Below, piece by piece: positions 8,946-16,804 of a DNA stretch of 21,144 nucleotides (within the stretch, counting starts at the first letter, position 1; each line of letters starts with the position of its first letter). The DNA is taken from NCBI GenBank assembly GCA_903772945.1, contig CAICTM010001884.1, positions 1 through 21,144 of the forward strand, read 5' to 3'. The notes under the pieces are model-generated. The model saw only the letters and a program-made list of their open reading frames with translations, ran no database searches and had not been told where the DNA came from. Origin of the DNA: Seminavis robusta. Lineage: Eukaryota; Bacillariophyta; Bacillariophyceae; Naviculales; Naviculaceae. The position numbers and the translations under genes were made by a program.

Positions 8946-10725
8946 ATGGCTCGCAAGAAGAAGAAGCAACAACAACAGGCCCAGCCTGCCATTGGTGTTA
9001 CACCACCAGCATCTAGCAATAGCACTGGTAACACCAACAGGTCCACCACTGCAGGACCTCCACATCCAGTTCCATCACATGGAAGGACACCTGTGGACCC
9101 CCCTGAAGCCTACCAGTCAAGGACTCCAATTGTGACTCCTTCCCCACCAGCCAACCATGGTGTTACCCTTTCAATGATCAGCCACCAACTGGCAATAGCA
9201 TTGAAGAAAATGAAACAAATGAACCAAGCTCCCTTGGCCCCACCACAAGGCCACAATACCAATCAGCTTGGTTCATCCCATCCACCTTATTACTCCACTC
9301 CCTGCACACCTGGTTTATCACACAAGCCTAGCCCTGAGATTAAGGCTAGGAGGACCGATTCAGAACCAGGCAGTTTGGAACAGAGTTTGTTGGGTGATGT
9401 TGAGGACCCTCTTGGTCATCCATCCCAACCCAAAGTTGCCATGGATGTTGCCACTTCCCCTGCTGGAGGTGGATACCATCACCAAGTATGGGCCCTCAAT
9501 GGGGAGGTATATCCCCAACCAACACCAATCATACCATCACATCACGGCATCCCACCAACACCCATTCGTGAGATACCCAACACACAACCGATTCTTCAGT
9601 CCCTACACGGCATGTGTCCTCAGCAGCCTATCAGCCCTTGCCTATTAGGCAACATACTCCCAGACACCAGTACACCCAGCATTCCCATTATTCTGTCAGC
9701 CAACCTCCTGATCAACCGGAGAAACCAAGAAGGAAGTCAGCCTTCATTCCCACCCCTGAGGCAATGATGGTCTTCCAAGTCCAGAGGTGGTGGAGGAGGT
9801 GGCAACACTGGCCCTCCAGGCAAGCCCTTTCGTCCAAGCCAGATGCCACGGCCTACCTATCCTCAAATCCAACAAGGACTTCGACAGTGGTATGAGTCCT
9901 TTATCACTGTGCTAGAGGTCAAGGTTTTCATAAGATCTTTGATGCAACTACGTCCCAAGCAGCACCGAGTCCATGGATGAACTCATACGAATGAATCATT
10001 GGTTCTAGGCTGTTTTCCAGAAGACAGTGAAGACCACAATGGAAAGGTGATCGTGAAGTCCCACTTTCATGACTCTGACTGCTTTGCCATTCTCGTTGAG
10101 CTTGTCCAGGACGCTCACTTGTCAGTAGCAGGTTCTCTGGATCATGTGGAGAACCTCACATGGCTGACTAGTGTGCAATACAGCCCAGAGGAGCAAGGTT
10201 CCGCAGTGGACTTCATTGTCAAGTTTGCACAGTTGTTACCCGATACAATGATGGCCAGGAGACTCCAGTGATAGGCTCACTGATGGTATACAGAAGTTGT
10301 TCTTACAGCGGGCCTTCACCGGTGTCCCCACCTTGAACACATTTCTGCACGTGAACATGAGAGAGTATGTCGCGAGGGACATCATGCATGTTTACATACG
10401 ACGGGTACAAGGGGGTGCTACTGAATGCCGCACATTCTTTGACATCAACCGAAGAGATGATGACTCACGTCTAACCAACATAGCCGACATTGGCAAGACG
10501 AGACATCAGGGTGATGGGGAGCAGTGTAAAGTTCCACGCCTTCCTGACACGTCTGTTCTCAGCTATCCAGCAATGGACGCCAGATTTGGTACAGGCTCTC
10601 TGTCGCTGCAAGAGAGTCCTGATGGAAGCCCACCGTCAAACCCAGATGTCAGACTGGTGGATCCGAAGAGCGAAGCTGAGCCAGCAGTCGGGGACGCCTT
10701 AGATCCTCCAATGGCAATGTGGTGA
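8946..10725 (+). pseudogene. gag-like gene of LTR element A, frameshifted
   Basis: It starts at ATG 8946 (ATCATGG context) with MARKKKKQQQQAQP, followed by a low-complexity Pro/Thr/Ser/His-rich region to about 9600. The frame then shifts near 9614-9767 (QPPDQPEKPRRKSAFIP), and later blocks lie in other frames: PGKPFRPSQMPRPTYPQIQQ near 9810-9880, SLDHVENLTWLTSVQ and GSAVDFIVKFAQLL near 10130-10240, and LFLQRAFTGVPTLNTFLHVN near 10290-10350. The later blocks have homologous counterparts in inverted element B (LDHVEVPHWLSSV and GSAVDFVIKF), which supports ancestral coding. Placement and composition suggest a capsid-type Gag; no zinc knuckle is clear. At least three frameshifts make it inactive as read. 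Confidence 0.6.
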
Positions 10726-11685
10726 CTGCACCCTCAAGGGCAAGTCCAAGACGGATTTTTGCCTGGGCAACTAGTGTTTGTGTCGCACTGTTTGAGCCCA
10801 AGGTACCCAGACCGGCCATGGCTGCGGGGTACATGCCACCCTCAAGGGCTACCTTCCGCAGGACATGGCCCAGTATGAAAGTGTTTGTGCTAAACTTCAT
10901 CTCCAGGATAGTATTCCAAGTACAACGTTTTGTGAAAACATGTTTTTGGTGACTCCCACCCTCCCGCCCTGATGGCACTCCCTTCACTTTCGGGTGATGG
11001 GGAGAACTTACACTGTGTCACCCTCAGCAAAGGTGAAGCAGTCGGGCTGGAGCAACACCCACCCAAGCTGATGGCTGTGGAATGAGCCACTGCCATGTCA
11101 TGTGACAGGACCTGCACCGGTCATACCCAAGCAAGCACCAAGTTAGTCGTGTCTCTGGACGGGATTCCTTTGAACCCATGTAAGGAGATGGTAAACTTGA
11201 GGAGACGTCTGCGAGGTGTTGCCTTTAGCTGAGGCAATATCTGATGATAGGACAACCAGTCCCACCTCATAGGATGACAACTTGTCACCTAACTACCCAG
11301 TTGAGGGCTCCAGATGAACAGTTATGGCCCAGATTGTTCTCACTGGCCCTTATGGGGAGATAGACAGATAACTCCTAAGCCAATGAGCTGTGATGCAAGT
11401 ATGGGGAGACCAGGTGAGATCCCAATTGACGGTCAAATGGACCAATGCCAATGCACCCTTTCTCTCCTGAACACGACTGGAGGTTTGATCACAAGCCCAT
11501 GTGATGCCCCTCCCAATGTGTCAAGTGGTACTCAGCAATGGACACCTTGATGTATTCAAGAGGGTTGGTAACCCCTGAGGTAAGCAACCAAAGTCCACAC
11601 TGAGAAGTCAGATGCTACCAGTTCATGGAAGTATCGAGGGAAGCCCCATGATGTGCAAGCTTGTTGGCATCCCATCCATGACTCC
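10726..11685 (+). other. 3' internal region of element A, decayed
   Basis: No intact gene. The blocks at about 10700-10935 and 11335-11690 are inverted homologues of 15045-14810 and 14680-14160 in element B; about 400 bp between them (10950-11335) is missing from B. Open frames on either strand here are short and do not coincide with conserved blocks. Confidence 0.6.
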
Positions 11686-11697
11686 AATGGTGGGGAG
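11686..11697 (+). other. Polypurine tract of element A
   Basis: AATGGTGGGGAG lies directly against the right LTR, where plus-strand DNA synthesis is primed in LTR retrotransposons. The same word stands next to the LTR of element B in reverse complement (14154-14165). Confidence 0.75.
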
Positions 11698-12278
11698 CGA
11701 TGAGATTATGCCATAGGAGCCATATGGGTGCGGCGCAGCTGTGCTGGCTCAGTCTGATGGAAAGATCGCTGTTGCATCTGTACAGTCTTTCAGTACAATG
11801 AGCTGTGTCACCATCAGACAAGATAGGAACAGCTGTAGAGGACATAGAGTTCCTCTGTAAGGAAGGATGATGCAGTTCCTCAGCCATGACCTATCTAGAA
11901 AGGTAGCTTGGTCAATACCAGCCAAAAGAGATGCATGGATCTGTATCCTGCATGGCTGGATGATGGAGTTTCACGCAAAATCAGAGTTTGTGTTCATGTT
12001 ATAGTTTAAAGAAGAAGAAGTAATGAAAGGATAGTTGACCTGAGAGACAGACCCAACAGCACAAGTAGAGCTCTGCAGTAGACAGGATCCTGTATGGCCA
12101 GTGCCAGGGTATTGAGCAATTAGACTGTTCAATCATTGCTTCCACAGTGATTGAATAGCATTGGCTGCCAGCCTTGGGCTGGCCTTTCCAGCGCCAGTGG
12201 AAGGAGATCTCCACCAAACAGGGCTCTCCATCCCAGCTCTTGTGCACCTACCACTGAGTTCCTACCTGGAATTCATAG
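11698..12278 (+). repeat. 3' LTR of element A
   Basis: A 581-bp copy of 7027-7602. An open frame runs from about 12161 inside this LTR into the transposase code at 12284, so the apparent N-terminus of that frame (AASLGLAFPAPVEGD) is LTR sequence and not transposase. Confidence 0.92.
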
Positions 12279-12283
12279 CTGGC
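12279..12283. repeat. Target site duplication of LTR element A, right copy
   Basis: CTGGC, identical to 7022-7026 and directly following the right LTR. Confidence 0.9.
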
Positions 12284-13597
12284 GATCTTTCCTCTGAGAG
12301 CGAAGATGAAGGTGGTGATTTGGATGAGGCAGATAATGCGTACTTGAACCTGCCAGAAGATACCCTCCTGAGAGAAGAGATGGAAGATTCAAGTGACGAA
12401 GAGGACGATCGCGATGAATCAAAAAGAATCATCCACTTGTTGAACAAGCTGGTGTGGAATTATGATGCATGCGACCCGGACAAAGAAACACTGACCACTC
12501 CCAAGCTGACTGAAGAGAAGACAAAGCTTCGTCCAGGTCTTAGCAGACATTTCTCTACTCCACTCCAGTGTCTTGCTGTGACAGCTGGTTTGAATGAGCA
12601 CTTTGTCGCAAGACTTGCTTGCAATTCCAACCAGTATTGTCATGAGAAGATTCTTCTAGAGAAGACCAATCGCTATTTCCATGGTTTACAGTGGGACGAC
12701 ATTTCAATAACTGAGATGTACCACTTCTTAGGCATCATGTTGAAGATCTCTCTATCGTCAGTTGATGGGGGTGGCTACACGGCTTATTTCAGTCCTGAAG
12801 AGCGTCCAATCAGGTTTGACAGGAACATCAGACCCATCAAGATCAAAGGATCCGAAGGCTTTGCCGGAAGCATCATGACATTGAGTCGCTTTCGCCAAAT
12901 TCGTGCTGTTTCATCCAGAGAAGAAGGTGCCAAATGACACTGACAAGTGCTACCAGCTTCGCCATGCCATTACTACATTCAATGAACATGCCAAGTCTAC
13001 CTTTACGGTTGGAAGAGATCTATGTTTCGATGAGGGTGGAATCGCGACAAGGTCCAGGTTCTGTCCAGTGCGCCAGTACAATTCGAAGAAACCAAAGAAA
13101 TTCAGAGTAGATCTATTCATCTGCTCCTGTTCCGATAGCTATTGCATCTTTCACTTGGATGATTACCAAGGAAAGAATCCTACTGAAGTGGGCATACATG
13201 AAGACCTCATCGGCTTGCCAACGATGCAGAAGGCTCCCATGAACGCCATGTACAGTCTTGGACTACACCTTGACATGCAAGCTACCCCGCATCATATGGC
13301 ATTGGACAATCGGTACATGTGCCCTGAGCTTGCTGTTCTTTTACGGGAGAAGGTCAATGTCTACGCAACAGGCACAGTGAAGGCTGGACGCAAAGGTTGG
13401 CCAAAACTGCTAATGAGCCTTCAGAAAACAGCGGATCGCGGAAGCTACAAGATTGCAGTCGACAAAACAAACAATGTGGTCGTGATGCAATGGAGAGACT
13501 CTCGTGTGGTGAATATGGTCACAACTCACTGCTCATCCAGCAGTGGTGGAACCTGTGGGAGGATCGAAATGCTGCCAGTCATGGCAAAGACAGGGAA
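12284..13597 (+). pseudogene. piggyBac-like transposase gene, 3' part with the catalytic domain
   Basis: This continues the frame that stops at 7026. An acidic linker (DLSSESEDEGGDLDE) leads into a piggyBac core: ISITEMYHFLGIMLKISLS, MTLSRFRQIRA, FTVGRDLCFDEGG, PVRQYNSKKPKKFRVDLF, HHMALDNRYM and VVVMQWRDSRVVNM. The three aspartates expected of a DDD piggyBac nuclease are all present, at codons 13029-13031, 13305-13307 and 13497-13499. The family cuts and pastes DNA at TTAA. A one-base frameshift lies at about 12900-12912, just before HPEKKVPNDTDKC. Transposase homology stops at 13597, where the LTR of element B begins. The frame stays open to a TAG at 13764-13766, but its last 55 or so residues are antisense LTR, not transposase. 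The true C-terminus, normally a Cys-rich domain, is outside the window or lost. Confidence 0.88.
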
Positions 13598-14153
13598 CTA
13601 TGAATCTCCGCCAGGGAACTCAGTTGTAGGAACACAAGAGCTGGGAGGGAGATCTCTGGTTGATGAAGATCTCCTCCACTGGCTGAAAGGCCAGCTCAAA
13701 AGAGCTGGATCAATGCTACCCAATCACTACTTCAAAGTACTTGGGGAGCTGGTTACATTGCCCTAGCACATACCACACAGGAATCTATCTACTGCAGGGC
13801 TGACGGTGCTACTGGGTCTCAGGGTTACTCTTTCATTACTATCTTTCTTACTATAAGCTAAACATCATTACCACGATTTCACTCCAGTTGACAGAACTGG
13901 CTCTTTTGGAGAGGATATCCACAGTTGGAGATCCTAGGAGAGGACTGTTGGTCTGGAACATTTCAATGTATCTAGGCTGAAGGCTATGTATGCTCTGCAA
14001 CACATAGGCATGCCTCAGCTATATACAAATTGTCACATGGCTGCAATGCTGTGTGTACTGATTGACTGTACACGATGAAAAGCATTGTTTCCATCTGACT
14101 AAACCAGCACAGCTGTGGCGCACCCATAGAGGCTCCTATTGCTAATTTCATCG
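13598..14153 (-). repeat. 3' LTR of element B
   Basis: The reverse complement begins CGATGAAATT at 14153 and ends GAGATTCATAG at 13598, aligning along its full length (556 bp) with the 581-bp LTR of element A, though with many substitutions and indels. It fixes the point where the piggyBac-like code is broken. Confidence 0.88.
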
Positions 14154-14165
14154 CTCCCCACCATT
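14154..14165 (-). other. Polypurine tract of element B
   Basis: On the minus strand the word AATGGTGGGGAG directly precedes the LTR start, identical to the tract in element A. Confidence 0.72.
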
Positions 14166-15604
14166 CGAGTCATCAAATGGGGGCGTCAACAAGCTTCTCT
14201 ATGTCTGGGTCATTCCTCGACATTCCCACAAAAATGGGAGCACCTGGTTCCTCAGTTTGGACCTTGGCTGTGACCTAATACAAGGTTAGCAGCCCTCTTG
14301 AATACTTCAAGGTGTCCATTGCTGGGTACCACTTGGAACAAAGGAAGGGACATCACACTTGTGATCTCAAACCCTCCAAAGTAGATGGCTGGCTCCAAGG
14401 CAAAGGCATTGGATTGCCATCGTTGTCCAAGAGAGGAAAGGTGTTAGGATCTAGGACAGACGTGGTGTGCGCAGAGGTACTTCTTGGGATGGACAACACA
14501 CATCCACCTTGGGTTGGTCACTCGCGAAGGTGTGTGTGGAACATGCCTTGGGGGTATCTCCCCATTCACAAGGAACCTATTGCACTTGGACGTCAGTAAT
14601 GATCCCACTTGGTCTCCCCATGCTTGCACCATAGCTTGGAATTGGCTTAGAAGCCATCTGTTTGTCTCCCCATAAAGCTCAGAGGGGCAGAGACAAACAG
14701 TCAGTAGTCATATTGGAATCAATACGTGGTTGACAAAACGTTACAACACATACATCTCAGATGAGTCTTTTGACACCACTGGTGACAATAGACAAGGTGT
14801 AAATCACAAAACGGTATGCTTGAATCATTATGACAAATCTAGCAAGGGGACTTGTCATACGGTGCATTTCCTGCGGAAGTAGCCCCATTGTGGGCGGCAT
14901 GCTACCCCGCAGACATGGCGGTGCCTGGTTTCCTGGGCTTGACCGGTGCAGCACATACACTAGTCGCCCCATGCAAAAATCCAGGTTGGGATTGGGCTTG
15001 GGCTTGCCATTGAAGCTTCGCATTGCCATGGGAGAGTCCAAGGTGTCCCCGACTGCTGGGTCAGCTTCACTCTTGGAATCAACTACAGGCGGCGTCGAAC
15101 CTATCAGACTTGTCTGTCGGCATCAGAGAGCTCGCACCAAGTTGGCGGGCGGCGGGCGAGAGCTTGAACCAATCTGTCATGGGAGTCGAGGATTGCGGCT
15201 CCCCATCACCGGTATTGCCTGGTTCCACATCAACAGTTCCTAGGTTGGCTAGTTGGGAGTCGGGAACACGGCGTTGACATCGTAGTGGGTGGCGGCATTC
15301 TTGAGTGTCTCCTTGTAGGCTTCATAAGTGAAGCGTTCCTGGGAACCATGACGGCACATCATTCATGCTCACGGGACCTGATTCGTTCAGACTTGGACAT
15401 CGGTGAAGGCACGCTGCAGGAAAAGCTTCTGCATGCTGTCACTTAGCTTGTCGCTAGGATCTCGGTGGCCATCATTTAGTGGGTGATGGTCTCGTCAAAC
15501 TTGATTACAAAGTCAACAGCAGAGCCTTTGCCTTGGACTGTACTGACACTTGAAAGCCAATGGGGGACCTCAACATGGTCCAGGAGCCTGCTACTTGATG
15601 CACG

Positions 15605-16018
15605 TGCACTACGCTAAAAGCTAGTGAAAGATCTTTCGAGTGTTTGAGTTTGAGAATATAAATTATGAGAGAGATTAGAAAGCTACGAAAACTAATCCAT
15701 GAGAGAGATCGTTGCGAAGCTCATTGAAGTTGGACTCCCGCGGGAGGCCTCGAAGTGTGTTATCGTAGGTTATGGTAAAAACTCTACGTACTCCACGTCA
15801 TTTCCGGAACACGTGGAAACTTCAGCTAGTAGCTGTCTAGTAGTGGAAGCTTTCCACGCCGCTAAATATCTAGAACGATTTCCATCGACAACCTAGTATG
15901 ACTAGCAGTCATGAGAACCTGTCTCAATGACTATTCACGAAGAGACTACGTCATGTAGTCGAACTCAAACCTATCAGATTCGAGTCGCGAAATAAGGCTA
16001 AGAGCCGTTGGTATTGCA
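15605..16018 (-). repeat. Probable 3' LTR of the gypsy element
   Basis: On the minus strand a purine tract (TCAGGGGGCG, 16021-16030) is followed at 16018 by TGCAATACC, a plausible LTR start. The end is placed at TGCA (15605), after which element B homology resumes, giving 414 bp and a candidate target duplication GCACG at 15600-15604. The partner LTR is outside the window, so the end could be off by several bases. A TATA-like AATTTATATT lies near 15655-15665 (minus). Confidence 0.55.
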
Positions 16019-16036
16019 TTCGCCCCCTGACAAGGG

Positions 16037-16559
16037 TCACAGAAGCGGAACGACATCAGTCGGAAAGGAGAACATATGAATTAAAGTGCGGGCACCTCCG
16101 AGATTGATGTAGACATGTGCGTCGCACGATGGCAATCCTACAAGGGGATCAGGCTTGTATGGGTGTAAATACCTTAACCTTATGTTCCAAGTCTGGTAGA
16201 CTGTGCCGCTATTGGCGGTAGCATGTCGGAGCCGTACGGTGCCATTGTTATTGACTCGGTCTGTATTGTAAGGACCTTCGTACTTTGGCTGACCGTACTT
16301 GCGGTGCTGATACTGTTGAAACCTCACGGTATCGTTGACATTGTATTGATGAGGGACACGCGTCGCGTTTCCCTTCTCATTGTTTTTCTGGATGAGTCGT
16401 TGGCGACGTTCTTTGATGTGTTTCCAGTTTACTTTCGAAACGGATGTTGTGAATCGCGTCACGATTGAACACGTGTGGTGATGAACTTGCGACGAAGTCC
16501 ATATGCATCCCGGAGAGTCTTCTCGACTTCTGCGCGGAACTCACGTTCTCTATCCATGA
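16037..16559 (-). pseudogene. Gypsy integrase, C-terminal portion
   Basis: The minus strand resumes at 16559 with MDREREFRAEVEKTLRDAYG, the second catalytic aspartate (codon 16552-16554) and its following helix in Ty3/gypsy integrases. After FITTR the expected segment with the catalytic Glu (IVER-type motif) is missing. The frame changes near 16462 and continues with the C-terminal part: WKHIKERRQRLIQKNNEK, a chromo/SH3-like stretch with PKYEGPYNTDRVNNNGTVRL, and a tail ending at 16037. Clearly a dead gene. Confidence 0.8.
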
Positions 16560-16561
16560 TA
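16560..16561. repeat. TA target site duplication, left copy
   Basis: TA borders the transposon at 16560-16561 and again at 19700-19701. A TA duplication is the hallmark of Tc1/mariner/pogo insertion. Collapsing the two copies brings the flanking gypsy integrase frames back into register. Confidence 0.9.
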
Positions 16562-16584
16562 CGAGAATAACCAGTAATTTTTCC
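16562..16584 (+). repeat. Left terminal inverted repeat of the pogo-like element
   Basis: 23 bp, 20 of which match the reverse complement of 19677-19699. Mismatches fall at positions 2, 3 and 11. The conserved inner part contains AGTAATTTTTCC. Confidence 0.9.
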
Positions 16585-16804
16585 AGACTAGTAAATTGTT
16601 ACGTTTGAATTGAAAAAATAGCCACAATGACGTTGGCTGGCGCCATGGCGCGCCTCATTTGACCTAAATGCAAAAACAGAAGCGTCGGCTGAGGATGCTG
16701 TCAATGAAAGAAGTCTCACCAACACCAAAGGCGATACACTTACCATGGGCAGCATCATGAGATAACAGGCAGAGCCCATCCAAATAGTTAATACTGCTAG
16801 AGGC

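Larger units (their letters stand above)
7027..12278 (+). mobile_element. LTR retrotransposon A, probably non-autonomous, inserted in the piggyBac-like gene
   Basis: About 5.25 kb bounded by near-identical LTRs (7027-7602 and 11698-12278) and flanked by CTGGC duplications. A purine-rich tract (AATGGTGGGGAG, 11686-11697) abuts the right LTR, which fixes the orientation as plus. The interior holds a gag-like region broken by frameshifts and a copia reverse-transcriptase scrap lying upstream of gag; no integrase, protease or complete reverse transcriptase is visible. The LTRs differ by only a handful of changes, so insertion was recent, yet the interior is degenerate. This fits a non-autonomous element mobilised by enzymes supplied elsewhere. 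The LTRs begin CGATGA and end TCATAG, not the usual TG...CA. Confidence 0.88.
13598..15604 (-). mobile_element. LTR retrotransposon B: inverted, 5'-truncated relative of element A
   Basis: The reverse complement of this stretch aligns to the 3' part of element A: gag-like blocks at 15610-15265 match 10110-10430, middle blocks at 15045-14810 match 10700-10935, and 14680-14160 matches 11335-11690, ending in a polypurine tract and one LTR. It is clearly more diverged from A than A's two LTRs are from each other. The 5' part and 5' LTR are absent because the gypsy element interrupts it near 15605. GGGAA at 13593-13597 should be one copy of its target duplication; the partner is not in the window. 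No intact gene is present; frames are broken by stops (for instance after GSAVDFVIKF). Confidence 0.82.

Noticed and set aside
10649..11117. Minus-strand frames in element A
   Set aside because: The conserved blocks shared with element B read on the plus strand of A; the minus frames are antisense.
11335..14680. Long inverted repeats on both sides of the piggyBac catalytic core, first taken as giant terminal inverted repeats of that transposon
   Set aside because: The arms contain LTRs with polypurine tracts and gag-like blocks, and element A has its own 5' LTR and target duplication. They are two oppositely oriented LTR elements, not transposon ends.
14312..15277. Plus-strand frames in element B
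   Set aside because: Element B is oriented minus; these frames are antisense to its decayed interior.
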